Of a stretch of DNA of 57,934 bases, positions 31,190 to 40,226 are shown in pieces; the stretch's first letter is position 1; each line of letters opens with the position of its first letter. Source of the stretch: Clostridia bacterium (GTDB lineage Bacteria > Bacillota > Clostridia > Oscillospirales > QAKW01); the NCBI GenBank assembly GCA_017464525.1, contig JAFTZM010000034.1, forward strand, positions 81,817 to 139,750. Reading direction: 5' to 3'. A model generated the notes under the pieces. The model was not told where the DNA came from. It searched no databases and worked only from the letters and a program-made list of their open reading frames with translations. Both the position numbers and the translations under genes were made by a program.

Positions 31190-31968
31190 TTTAAAAAGTC
31201 CTCCTTCAAGGTCACCTCTTCCAGCACCTTCAGCCCCAGCTCAGCGGTAAATTCTTTTATAAAATCAAGCTCGGCGGCGTCACAGATATGCTTCACCCGA
31301 TGCGCATCCATTCCAACAACCGCATTGCAATTTTCTTCTGCGGCGATCTCCCAGAAGCGGCGGGAGGGGTAATGATTGCCGGCGCGGTAACCCTGAAGGT
31401 TGATCTCCAGCGGGATCTGCAGGGCATTCACATTACGGCAAAGGCGGCGCATCTGCGCATCATAGACCGCAGGATCTCCCACAAATTGAAGTACATCGGG
31501 GTGAGCCAAATATATAAACCGACCGGTAGCCAGCCCTTCGGTAACCTGATCCACATAGCGGATCAGCCTTGCGGGATCATTGGTAGGCTTCACGCAATGC
31601 ATCGGCGAATCAAACTCATTTTCCAAGTAATGCTGCCCCATGATCAGGTAATCCAGGCCCGGTGCCTTTCGCAGCATTTCCAGATATTCAGGAAACATAT
31701 CGGGATAGTATTCTGCCTCCAAGCCGCAATAAATGGCAATTTTTCCTGCATATTGTTTTTTTAGCCGGGAAATGGTTTCAACATACTCCGGCAGATGGGC
31801 AGGAGCCATGCGCACCCGGGTCGTATATGAGGGGGGAAAGTTCCAGGGAGAATGATCGGCAAAGCCTAAGATCTCCAGACCGCCGGCAATGGCGGCATCC
31901 ACATATTCCCACTCACAGCCGTAGCCGTGATGACACCTAAATGTATGGGTATGGTAATTGGCTTTCAT
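31186..31968 (-). CDS. PHP-family phosphatase (histidinol-phosphatase-like)
   Basis: A 260-residue PHP-domain metal-dependent phosphoesterase. Visible metal ligands are NYHTHTFRCHHG at the start, GFADHSPW, CGLEAEYYPD, MGQHYLEN, LAHPDVLQ and GMDAHRV. It resembles HisJ/HisK histidinol phosphatase, but no other histidine genes are nearby, so the natural substrate may be another phosphate monoester such as one linked to the glycerate kinase beside it. ATG 31968 follows GGAG; it overlaps the kinase gene by 32 bases. Confidence 0.83.
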   Translation of the reverse strand: MKANYHTHTFRCHHGYGCEWEYVDAAIAGGLEILGFADHSPWNFPPSYTTRVRMAPAHLPEYVETISRLKKQYAGKIAIYCGLEAEYYPDMFPEYLEMLRKAPGLDYLIMGQHYLENEFDSPMHCVKPTNDPARLIRYVDQVTEGLATGRFIYLAHPDVLQFVGDPAVYDAQMRRLCRNVNALQIPLEINLQGYRAGNHYPSRRFWEIAAEENCNAVVGMDAHRVKHICDAAELDFIKEFTAELGLKVLEEVTLKEDFLK

Positions 31969-33025
31969 CAAAGCATCTCCTTAAATTCTCTGCTGCGGTG
32001 GCGAGAGCGATCTCCAAGGGGAGCCCTTCGCTGATGGCGCAGACGGTTTTCAAATTGGGGTAAAGGGTTTTATCAAAGGGCTTGACCATCCCCGCAAAAA
32101 CGGCCACCGGGACAGAATCCGCCTTCCTGATCAGGGTCCCTACCGCCTTGCCCATGGCCGATTGAGCGTCGAAGCAGCCCTCTCCGGTAATCAGCAGCCT
32201 GCAATCCTTTAAAAGCTCTTCAAAACGGTAAAGCTTCAATATTTCTCCAATACCGGGGCGGAGCGCTCCGCCCAGAAAGTGGAGGGTGGCATAGCCGAGC
32301 CCGCCCGCTGCGCCTGCCCCCGGGCAGGCAGGGTCTTTGCCGCAAAGGGCGGCGAAATGGGCAGCACCGGTTTCCAGGGTGGTCACATCAGCGGGGGAGG
32401 CACCCTTCTGAGGGGCAAAGACCGCGGCGGCGCCTGCGGCGCCAAGCAGCGGGTTGGCCACATCGCACATGGCAGTAAAGGTGATCTCCTCGTACCCGGC
32501 AGCCGCCTCAAAGCGGGCGATCCTGCCCATGGTGCCGCCGGCGGGAATGAATTCCCGGTCTTCGTTATCGTAAAATCTCCAGCCAAGGGCCGCCAACATT
32601 CCAAGACCTAAATCATTGGTGGCGCTGCCGCCCAATGTCAGGGTAATATTTTTCGCCCCGGCCTGTACGGCCTCCCGGATCAGAATCCCCAGCCCATAGG
32701 TATTGGCCTTTAAGGGATCCTCCCTCCCCTTCACAAGGGGCAGACCGATAGCAGCGGCAGATTCGATGACCGCCGAGCCGTCCGGCAGATAGCCCACCGG
32801 GGCGGTGATGGGAGCGCCCAGAGCATCCACGGTATCATAATATTTCATTTTTCCGCCGGTGGCTGCCAGCACGCAATCCAGCGTTCCTTCCCCGCCATCG
32901 GCAAGCGGCAGGGAAATGACCGGCTCCTCCGGCGCTTTTTTGCGGCAGATCTCTGCCACGATCCGGCAAAATTCCCCGGCAGAAAGGCTCCCTTTAAAGG
33001 AATCCGGCGCGATAATAATGCTCAT
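31937..33025 (-). CDS. glxK: Glycerate kinase
   Basis: A 362-residue kinase of the GlxK/GarK family that phosphorylates glycerate to 2-phosphoglycerate. Family motifs are IIIAPDSFKGSLSA at the N-terminus, PLADGGEGTLDC, TLGGSATNDLGLGMLAALG and ITGEGCFDAQSAMGKA. Length is normal. It starts one base inside the preceding FAD oxidoreductase gene stop (TGATG), so the pair is coupled. Confidence 0.93.
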   Translation of the reverse strand: MSIIIAPDSFKGSLSAGEFCRIVAEICRKKAPEEPVISLPLADGGEGTLDCVLAATGGKMKYYDTVDALGAPITAPVGYLPDGSAVIESAAAIGLPLVKGREDPLKANTYGLGILIREAVQAGAKNITLTLGGSATNDLGLGMLAALGWRFYDNEDREFIPAGGTMGRIARFEAAAGYEEITFTAMCDVANPLLGAAGAAAVFAPQKGASPADVTTLETGAAHFAALCGKDPACPGAGAAGGLGYATLHFLGGALRPGIGEILKLYRFEELLKDCRLLITGEGCFDAQSAMGKAVGTLIRKADSVPVAVFAGMVKPFDKTLYPNLKTVCAISEGLPLEIALATAAENLRRCFDESQLPYPYI

Positions 33026-34266
33026 CAGATATGCCCTTCATCCGGCCCGAATTCGATCTTTTCCTGATCCTCAGGAATCAGCTCATCGGGGAAATGGATC
33101 ATGATGTGATCCTCCTTTTCCAGCCGTTGCTGGAGCGTTGCGATATCCACCTCGGCAATGGGCTTGCCGGTCTCGATAGCCAATACCGCTGCTTCCGCTG
33201 CAGCCTGCCCGGTCAAGATGGCGGGCGGGATCACACGGATCACATCCCAACCATAGCCCTCCCCGGAGGCACTGCGCCCGGCGGTAATAAGATTGGGGAA
33301 TTCCCGGCGGGTCAGGCACCGGAGGGGCACCTCATAAAGAAAATCCTTACGGTCGAAATCGTTGATGGCGCAGACAGAATCCTCAAAATGGCGGTAATGA
33401 TCCGATTCCTTGAAGGTATAATCGCCGTCGATACGGCAGGTGGTGCGGAAATTGGGCATCATAGGCAGCATGGCGATATCCCGGCTGTTGCGGTCGTCGC
33501 CCTTCAGCTGTTTCAGCATCTCCAGTTGATTATCGATGAGATAATCGGTGACCTCCTCCACCGTGGTACCCGACCAGAGGGGTTTATCGGCAGGCTGATG
33601 ATCCCCGTAGAGATTAATGGCGCCGCCCTTACAGCCCTCGAAGGCATAGCGGATATTCTGATTATCCACCGCCTTTTGGCAGCTTTCCAGCGAGATCTTC
33701 TTACCGACATAGGTGTAAAAGTTTTTACCCAGCACAACGGGGACGCCCGCCCGGCGGAGCAGATCTGCATCGCCGGTGGTATCGATGACCATCTCCGCCT
33801 CATAATATTCCCGGCCGGACTTGCTTTCAGTGATAACGCCCTTACAGAGGTTGCCATCCATCACCGGCTGGGAGCCGATGCAATCGAAGAGCAGATCCAC
33901 CCCAGCATTTTTGATCTGCTCGGTGAGCTGCAACGCAAAAATATAGGGGGAATAGCGGTTGACCATCCGTTTTTCGCCGGTCTGCCAGTTATCGGGAATG
34001 GTATCGTAGCCGTATTTTGCGGCTTCATAAAACCATTCATCGGCCAGACCAAAGATGATCTGGGTTCCCCGGCCGTTGCACATAGGTACAAAGAGATTGA
34101 CCAGCCCCAGCGTAGCAAGCCCGCCTAAAATATTGGATTTTTCCAGCAGCAAGACACTTTTGCCTCGCTTTTTAGCGGTAATGGCAGCCGCCACGCCGGC
34201 GACGCCGCCGCCCGCCACGATGACATCATATTTCGCCTTGCTTTTCAACTCCGTTACGATCCTCAT
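33025..34266 (-). CDS. FAD-dependent oxidoreductase
   Basis: A 413-residue FAD_oxidored (pfam12831-type) flavoprotein. Motifs: dinucleotide-binding AGGGVAGVAAAITAKKRG (about 18-35), LLLEKSNILGGLATLG, VIDTTGDADLLRRAG and a C-terminal ITAGRSASGEGYGWDVIRV flavin loop. Such enzymes oxidise hydroxy acids or sugars; upstream placement of glycerate kinase suggests a hydroxy-acid route, but this is inference. Its ATG overlaps the stop of the preceding short gene. Confidence 0.85.
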   Translation of the reverse strand: MRIVTELKSKAKYDVIVAGGGVAGVAAAITAKKRGKSVLLLEKSNILGGLATLGLVNLFVPMCNGRGTQIIFGLADEWFYEAAKYGYDTIPDNWQTGEKRMVNRYSPYIFALQLTEQIKNAGVDLLFDCIGSQPVMDGNLCKGVITESKSGREYYEAEMVIDTTGDADLLRRAGVPVVLGKNFYTYVGKKISLESCQKAVDNQNIRYAFEGCKGGAINLYGDHQPADKPLWSGTTVEEVTDYLIDNQLEMLKQLKGDDRNSRDIAMLPMMPNFRTTCRIDGDYTFKESDHYRHFEDSVCAINDFDRKDFLYEVPLRCLTRREFPNLITAGRSASGEGYGWDVIRVIPPAILTGQAAAEAAVLAIETGKPIAEVDIATLQQRLEKEDHIMIHFPDELIPEDQEKIEFGPDEGHI

Positions 34267-34622
34267 GATACATCCCCCATTCTTCCTTTCATTTTACCAC
34301 CGTTTACCCTAAAAAACAAGTTGAAATTCCCTCTATTTTTGGGTTTGAGGATACGCTCCTTTTCCCGCTTTTGGAAGAAGAATAAAAATATGCAGAGCAT
34401 CAGCTCTGCCAGAGTAGCAGGTCTATAATAAGAATTCACATAGTCATAATAGGCTTCGTCTCCTTCAAATTGCACCGCCAATGCACATTCCTCTGCGTCC
34501 TCCCGGTCCAACAGAATGTGATAGGTAACGGTATGGCAATAGGAGCCGTAGGCCTTGCGGCTCTCCCGGATGGCCTCTTCCTTCCGCTGCCAGAATAATT
34601 CAATGATCTGCAGATCCTTCAT
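34263..34622 (-). pseudogene. Truncated ECF sigma-factor-like gene
   Basis: About 119 residues. The first 50 (ELFWQRKEEAIRESRKAYG, then HTVTYHILLDREDAEEC) match regions 2.1-2.2 of clostridial ECF sigma factors, but the following NDTYLAAW-type helix and all of regions 2.3 to 4 are absent. The sequence instead runs into a hydrophobic stretch (ELMLCIFLFFF) and a basic tail. It still overlaps the FAD gene by ATGA, so it may survive as a translational leader. The start could also be GTG 34631. Confidence 0.55.
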
Positions 34623-34673
34623 CCTTTTCACACCCTCTCATCTATACAGACGGGAAATCCCTATAAAAAGTCA

Positions 34674-34701
34674 CAGCGCAAAGCAAAAATGCTTTGCGCT
34701 G
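34674..34701 (-). terminator. Terminator after ftsH
   Basis: CAGCGCAAAGC and GCTTTGCGCTG form an 11-base-pair stem around a six-base loop, followed on the minus strand by GACTTTTTAT. It ends the tsaE-to-ftsH operon. Confidence 0.8.
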
Positions 34702-34708
34702 ATATTTT

Positions 34709-36580
34709 TTATTCCTCAGTTACTTCTTCCCCGGCAGGCGCTTCGGGCTTGGGCTCGAAGATGGCGGCAAATTCCGCACCGGAAAGATGCTCCTTTTCCA
34801 GCAGCAGCTCGGCGGTGGTGCGCACCTCGGCAGCGTGCTCGGAAAGGATGGCTTCGGCCTTGGCATAGGCCTCATCGATGATACGCTTCACCTCGTCATC
34901 GATCTTGGCGGCCACCTGCTCGGAATAATCCCGATGGCTGGCCAGATCCCGGCCGATAAAGACCTCTTCGCTTTCATTGCCATAGAGGATGGGGCCCAGC
35001 GCATCGCTCATACCGTACTTGGTGACCATCTGGCGGGCAATGGAGGTGGCCCGCTGGATATCATTGGAGGCGCCGGTGGAGATATCATCCAGATACAGCT
35101 TTTCGCTGACCCGGCCGCCCAGCAGGCTGACGATCTCCTCGAACATCACATTCTTGGTGGCATAGGAGAGATCCTCCTGGGGCAGAGAAAGGGTATAACC
35201 GCCTGCACGACCCCGGGGTACGATGGAGATATCGTGGACCGGATCGGCGGTTTCCAAAAAGCGGGAGACCACCGCATGGCCGGCTTCGTGGTAGGCGGTA
35301 AGGCGGCGTTCCTTTTCCACCACCTTGCGGCTCTTCTTTTCAGGGCCGGCCACCACCTTCATGATGGATTCTTCGATCTCTGCCTGGCCGATCTCCTTTT
35401 TGCTGCGGCGGGCGGCCAGCAGGGCGGCCTCATTCAGCAGATTTTCGATATCGGCACCGGTAAAGCCGATGGTGCCCTTGGCGATATCGGCAAAATTCAC
35501 ATCCGGCTCAAAGCTCTTGCCCTTGGCGTGCACCTTCAGGATGGCTTCGCGGCCATTCTGATCGGGATAGCCCACATAGACCTGGCGGTCGAAACGGCCG
35601 GGACGCAGGAGGGCGGGATCCAGAATATCCGCCCGGTTGGTGGCGGCGATGACAATGATGCCTGCATTAGCACCGAAGCCGTCCATCTCCACCAGCAGCT
35701 GGTTAAGGGTCTGCTCCCGTTCATCGTGACCGCCACCCAAGCCTGCGCCTCTGCGGCGGCCTACAGCATCAATCTCATCGATGAAGATAATGCAGGGATT
35801 ATTCTTCTTGGCTTCATCGAACAATTCACGGACACGGGAAGCACCCACGCCCACATAGAGCTCCACAAAATCAGAGCCGGAGATGGAGAAGAAGGGAACC
35901 CCCGCCTCGCCGGCGACAGCCTTAGCCAGCAGGGTCTTACCGGTGCCCGGAGGGCCCACCAGCAAAACGCCCTTGGGGATGCGGGCACCCAGCTCCAGAT
36001 ATTTACGGGGAGATTTCAGAAAATCCACGATCTCCACCAGCTCTTCCTTTTCTTCATCGGCACCGGCCACATCCTCGAAGGTCTTTTTATCCTTCTGATC
36101 GGCGCCGGTCTTGACCCGCACCCGGGCAAAGCCGGGGGCCTTCCCGCCGTTCATCTGCTTATTGGCAATGAAATAGAAGGCAGCAAAAAGGCCGATGGTC
36201 AGCAGGCAGGGAACCACCAGGCTGACCCATGCAGGCCAGGTAAAGCCTTGCCGGAAATCATAATCGTTGGTAATGATCCCCGCCTTTTGCTGCTCCCGCA
36301 CCAGGGGCATAACATCCTCATAGAACATCCCCAGATCCAGCAGTTCATGCTTGATCTTGGTATCATCCTGCAGCACGCAGGTAAGCTCGGAGCCTACCAA
36401 TTCAAAGGTCTTTACCTGCTCGGCATTAAAATAGCTGACCAGCTCGCCATAGCCTACCTCTTTGATCTTCTCCCCCTTATTGAACATGGAGAAAACAGAA
36501 AAGAGGATGGCAGCGATCACCACCAGATACAACAGGCTGTGAACGCCTGCTTTTTTGCTTTTATTCAATCTCTCACTCAC
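34709..36580 (-). CDS. ftsH: ATP-dependent zinc metalloprotease FtsH
   Basis: A 623-residue membrane AAA+ protease for quality control of membrane and regulatory proteins. Two membrane segments (about 13-33 and 118-139) flank a periplasmic-side domain. The AAA module has Walker A GPPGTGKT (209-216), Walker B IIFIDE (264-269) and the second region of homology [18 protein letters not shown]. The zinc site is HEAGH (431-435). It is the last gene of the long housekeeping operon, following hpt as in many Firmicutes. Confidence 0.97.
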   Translation of the reverse strand: MSERLNKSKKAGVHSLLYLVVIAAILFSVFSMFNKGEKIKEVGYGELVSYFNAEQVKTFELVGSELTCVLQDDTKIKHELLDLGMFYEDVMPLVREQQKAGIITNDYDFRQGFTWPAWVSLVVPCLLTIGLFAAFYFIANKQMNGGKAPGFARVRVKTGADQKDKKTFEDVAGADEEKEELVEIVDFLKSPRKYLELGARIPKGVLLVGPPGTGKTLLAKAVAGEAGVPFFSISGSDFVELYVGVGASRVRELFDEAKKNNPCIIFIDEIDAVGRRRGAGLGGGHDEREQTLNQLLVEMDGFGANAGIIVIAATNRADILDPALLRPGRFDRQVYVGYPDQNGREAILKVHAKGKSFEPDVNFADIAKGTIGFTGADIENLLNEAALLAARRSKKEIGQAEIEESIMKVVAGPEKKSRKVVEKERRLTAYHEAGHAVVSRFLETADPVHDISIVPRGRAGGYTLSLPQEDLSYATKNVMFEEIVSLLGGRVSEKLYLDDISTGASNDIQRATSIARQMVTKYGMSDALGPILYGNESEEVFIGRDLASHRDYSEQVAAKIDDEVKRIIDEAYAKAEAILSEHAAEVRTTAELLLEKEHLSGAEFAAIFEPKPEAPAGEEVTEE

Positions 36581-36586
36581 TCCTTT

Positions 36587-37132
36587 TTACTGGTAGACTT
36601 CTTCCTTGAGGATCCCCACATAAGGAAGATTTCTGTATTTTTCATCATAATCCAGACCATAGCCCACGATAAAGGCATCGGGGATCTCAAAGCCCATATA
36701 CTCCACCTCTACCTCCACCTGCCGGCGGGCGGGCTTGGAGAAGAGGGTGCAGATCTTGATGGAGGCAGGGCCTCTTTGCTTCAGCAGCTTCATCAGGTTA
36801 TGAAGGGTCACGCCGCTATCCAGAATATCCTCCACGATCAGCACGTGCTTATCCTTGATATCCACATCCAGATCCTTCAGGATCTTCACAGCGCCCTTGG
36901 TCTCGGTGCCGGAGCCGTAGCTGGAAACGTTCATGAAATCGATCTCCAGAGGCAGATCCACCGCCCGCATCAGATCGGCCATGACCATAATGCTGCCCTT
37001 TAAGATGGAGACCATCAATAGATCCTTCCCGGCATAATCCCGGGTGATGGCGACGCCCAGCTCCTGCATTTTGGCTTTCAGCTGCTCCTCGGAGCACAAA
37101 ATTTCCTTGATGTCCTTATCCTGTACTGTCAT
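36587..37132 (-). CDS. hpt: Hypoxanthine phosphoribosyltransferase
   Basis: A 181-residue purine salvage enzyme converting hypoxanthine/guanine and PRPP to IMP/GMP. The PRPP loop is VLIVEDILDSGVTLHNL, and the flexible-loop region VSSYGSGTETKG and KPARRQVEVEVEYMGFEIPD are as in the family. It lies between tilS and ftsH, the conserved Firmicutes order tilS-hpt-ftsH. Confidence 0.96.
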   Translation of the reverse strand: MTVQDKDIKEILCSEEQLKAKMQELGVAITRDYAGKDLLMVSILKGSIMVMADLMRAVDLPLEIDFMNVSSYGSGTETKGAVKILKDLDVDIKDKHVLIVEDILDSGVTLHNLMKLLKQRGPASIKICTLFSKPARRQVEVEVEYMGFEIPDAFIVGYGLDYDEKYRNLPYVGILKEEVYQ

Positions 37133-37133
37133 T

Positions 37134-38420
37134 TTATTTTCCCCCTATTTTAATGCAATAAACACGTTTTGTATTTTCATCGCAGCCAAAGCCTTCGGCT
37201 GCACCATAGCCCTCAGCCCAGATCACTCGATCCTGCTCATCCGCCAGCACCCATAAAGCATCCCGGCGGCTGCGGGGAATACGGTCGTTTTTCAATCTTT
37301 TTTGCAATCGGGAGGTTCCGCCCTTCCCCATGGGTCTGAAAAGATCCCCGGGCTTTTTACGGCGAAAGATCAGATTGCCCTTTATTTTATCACAATCCAC
37401 CATAAAATGTGTAAACGGACTGTTAATTTCTTCCGAACGAATCAAGAATTGGAGCCCTTCCCATTCTGTGGGAATGTCCGGTTGCACCGGTAGTATTGGC
37501 TCCCCGGGCAAAAGTGTAAATTTACACTGCCCATATTCCAGCCGAAAGAACCGATCCCCGGCGATCTGCAACTGCCCGGAGGATGGTCTCCTGCGGATCA
37601 GCGCTGCGATCTCATGAAAATGCAGCCGGTCCAGCGACGCTCCGTTCATCCGATCCAGCACCCGCTTGAGCACCGCATCGGGAAGCGCGGCCAGCGTTTC
37701 GGCATCATCGGCCGATATCTGCTCTGCCCAGAAATCCAGCGCCTCATCCTCCGCCCGCAGATTTTGCATGGCGGCAGCAAGGCCGGCGGCAAAGTTGCCT
37801 TCCTCCCGGCTTTGCAGCAGAGGCAGCACCTCATGGCGCAGGAAGTTGCGCAGATAGGCGGTATCGCCATTGGTCTCATCGGTCACATAAGCCAGCCGGT
37901 GCTCCTGCGCAAAGGCGGTGATGGCTTGCTTTTCCAGTTCCAGCAATGGCCGCAGATAGTTTCCCCGGCGAGGCTTGATACCCGAAAGGCCGCGGCTGCC
38001 GCTGCCCCGATATAAATTAATAAAGAAGGTTTCCAGCTGATCCTCCCGATGATGGGCGGTGGCCACAAAGGAATTCTCCCCCGCCAGCGGATCCAGAAAG
38101 CCATATCGCAGGGCACGGGCGCCCTCTTCGATGCTCATGCCATGGCTTTTGGCATAGGCGGCAGCATCGCCCTGAAAGATCTGCAGGGGGATCTGCCATT
38201 TTTCACACAGTTCTCTGCAAAACTGCTGATCTCTGCCTGCGGCCTCCCGGAGGCCGTGGTTCACATGGGCGGCCTGCAGAATGAAATTCCTGCCCGGCAG
38301 TTCCTTTAAAAGATACAGCAGCACCACAGAATCCATCCCGCCGCTGAGGGCCACCGTCACCCGGCAGCCCGCAGGCAGGCAAAAGGCCTCCATGGCCCTT
38401 GCAAAACGCTGCTCCATCAT
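37134..38420 (-). CDS. tilS: tRNA(Ile)-lysidine synthase
   Basis: A 428-residue enzyme that modifies the CAU anticodon of tRNA-Ile2 to lysidine. The N-terminal PP-loop is VALSGGMDSVVLLYLL (about 22-37), followed by AAHVNHGLRE and TAHHREDQLETFFINLYRGS. The C-terminal region has the TilS substrate-binding domain. The ATG overlaps the dnaB stop (ATGA). Confidence 0.95.
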   Translation of the reverse strand: MMEQRFARAMEAFCLPAGCRVTVALSGGMDSVVLLYLLKELPGRNFILQAAHVNHGLREAAGRDQQFCRELCEKWQIPLQIFQGDAAAYAKSHGMSIEEGARALRYGFLDPLAGENSFVATAHHREDQLETFFINLYRGSGSRGLSGIKPRRGNYLRPLLELEKQAITAFAQEHRLAYVTDETNGDTAYLRNFLRHEVLPLLQSREEGNFAAGLAAAMQNLRAEDEALDFWAEQISADDAETLAALPDAVLKRVLDRMNGASLDRLHFHEIAALIRRRPSSGQLQIAGDRFFRLEYGQCKFTLLPGEPILPVQPDIPTEWEGLQFLIRSEEINSPFTHFMVDCDKIKGNLIFRRKKPGDLFRPMGKGGTSRLQKRLKNDRIPRSRRDALWVLADEQDRVIWAEGYGAAEGFGCDENTKRVYCIKIGGK

Positions 38421-39775
38421 ACGGGCGGCGCCTCATCGGGCAGAGGAATGGCCTCTTTTTTTGCCTTGAAGTTGCCGAACTTGGTAAGGGTCTTATTCCA
38501 GGAGAGGAATACCGTCTCGGTGGGGCCGTGACGGTTTTTCGCAATGATCAATTCGATCTTATTAGGATTGGCGGTCTCCTTATTATATAAGGAATCGTTA
38601 TAAAGAAACATGATAGCATCCGCATCCTGCTCGATGGAGCCCGATTCACGCAGATCGGAGGGCATGGGGCGCTTATCGCCCTCACGCTTTTCCGAAGCAC
38701 GGGAAAGCTGGGAAAGGCAAAGCACAGGAACGTTGAATTCCTTAGCCATCATCTTCATGGAACGGGAGATCTCCGATACCGCCTCCTGGCGGCTGTTGGT
38801 CTTTGTACCGGAACTCATCAGCTGCATATAGTCCACGATCACCAGATCCAGCGCCGGCAACCGGCGCAGCTTTGCCTTCATCTGGGCAACGGTCATATCC
38901 GGCGTATCATCCAGATACACATTGGTCTTAGCCAGAATGGAGGAGGACTGAGCAAGCCGCACCCATTCATTGGGGCTAAGCTGACCGGTACGGAATTTTT
39001 TATTATCCACACCGCTATCGCTGGCCAGCAGGCGGTTGGCCAGCTGCTCGTTGCTCATTTCCAGCGAGAAGATGGCAACGGTTTTCCCCTGGAGACCCAC
39101 ATTCATAGCAATATTCAGCGCAAAGGAGGTCTTACCCAAGCCCGGGCGGGCGGCCAGCAGGATCAGATCGCTCTTACCGAAGCCGGAAAGCACACGATCC
39201 AGATCCCGGAAGTTGGTCTGCAGGCCCGCATTGGCCGAAGGATCCTGCGCAATTTTGGAAACATTCTGGAAGCTTTGCAGAATGGCGGTCTTCAGCTCCA
39301 CCATGGTGGTGTTGCTCTGGGTATCCCGCAGCTCGAAAATTTTGGCTTCGGCCTTATCCAGAATATCCTGCACATCCTCACCGCCGGAATAGCAATCCTC
39401 GGTGATCTCCTCGCAGATGCTAAGCAGCCGGCGCAGGTTATATTTCTGCACCACGATCTTGGCATAAGCGGCTGCATTTTTAGCGCTGGGCACAGAGGAA
39501 GCCATATCGTAAAGCAGCTTTTTGCCTTCCTCTTCCTCGTAGATGCCTGCGGCAACCACCCGATCCAGCACTGTCACAAAATCGATCTTGGCGCTGGTCA
39601 TGTACATTTCGGTGATCACGCTATAGACCTTGCCGTATTTATCCACATAAAAGTGCTCCGGGCGCAGAATGGCAGCCAGCTCCTCCATACAGCGGTAATC
39701 CACGATCAGGGAGCCGATGATGCTCTGCTCTGCCTCCAGGCTATGAGGCACTCTTTTTAAATCTTCGAATTCCAT
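38417..39775 (-). CDS. dnaB: Replicative DNA helicase DnaB
   Basis: A 452-residue hexameric helicase. The N-terminal primase-binding domain starts RVPHSLEAEQSIIGSL. The RecA-like domain carries Walker A ARPGLGKTSFAL (about 210-221), the Walker B segment LDLVIVDYMQLM, and KNRHGPTETVFLSW near the end. It overlaps rplI by one base (TAATG). Confidence 0.97.
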   Translation of the reverse strand: MEFEDLKRVPHSLEAEQSIIGSLIVDYRCMEELAAILRPEHFYVDKYGKVYSVITEMYMTSAKIDFVTVLDRVVAAGIYEEEEGKKLLYDMASSVPSAKNAAAYAKIVVQKYNLRRLLSICEEITEDCYSGGEDVQDILDKAEAKIFELRDTQSNTTMVELKTAILQSFQNVSKIAQDPSANAGLQTNFRDLDRVLSGFGKSDLILLAARPGLGKTSFALNIAMNVGLQGKTVAIFSLEMSNEQLANRLLASDSGVDNKKFRTGQLSPNEWVRLAQSSSILAKTNVYLDDTPDMTVAQMKAKLRRLPALDLVIVDYMQLMSSGTKTNSRQEAVSEISRSMKMMAKEFNVPVLCLSQLSRASEKREGDKRPMPSDLRESGSIEQDADAIMFLYNDSLYNKETANPNKIELIIAKNRHGPTETVFLSWNKTLTKFGNFKAKKEAIPLPDEAPPV

Positions 39776-40221
39776 TAGTCTTCCTTCTCAACAGAAACAT
39801 TAATTTTTGCAGAGATGCCGGTATAGAGCTTCACGGTGCAGGCGTAGGTACCGAAATTCTTGATGGTATCCACCACCAGCTTTTTCTTATCCACCGCCAC
39901 GCCGCTTTCCTTTTCGATCAGAACAGCGATCTCCTTACCGGTGATGGCACCGAAGAGCTTGCCGCTCTCGCCGCCCTTGGCCTTCAGCACAAAGGTCTTG
40001 CCGTCCAGCTTAGCTTTATTTTCCTGCGCTGCTGCAGTATCCACATCGATCTTATGCTGGGCAGCGGCGGCCTTACCGGCAAAATCGTTCTGCACCTGCG
40101 CAGTCACCGGGGTAGCAAGGCCACGGGCGATGAGGAAGTTACGGCCGTAACCGTCGGATACATTCACCGTATCGCCTTTTTTTCCCTGACCCTTCACATC
40201 TGCTAATAAAATTACCTTCAT
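39775..40221 (-). CDS. rplI: 50S ribosomal protein L9
   Basis: A 148-residue protein of normal length. The N-terminal RNA-binding domain reads [19 protein letters not shown], then [15 protein letters not shown], joined by a long helix to the C-terminal domain. It lies between gdpP and dnaB, the conserved Firmicutes position. Confidence 0.97.
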   Translation of the reverse strand: MKVILLADVKGQGKKGDTVNVSDGYGRNFLIARGLATPVTAQVQNDFAGKAAAAQHKIDVDTAAAQENKAKLDGKTFVLKAKGGESGKLFGAITGKEIAVLIEKESGVAVDKKKLVVDTIKNFGTYACTVKLYTGISAKINVSVEKED

Positions 40222-40226
40222 TTTCG

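Noticed and set aside
34787..37003. Long plus-strand open frame of 738 codons opposite ftsH and hpt
   Set aside because: It is the mirror of clearly identified genes in a GC-rich region, has no ribosome site or recognisable domain, and is rich in Ile, His and Gly as expected of antisense shadow.
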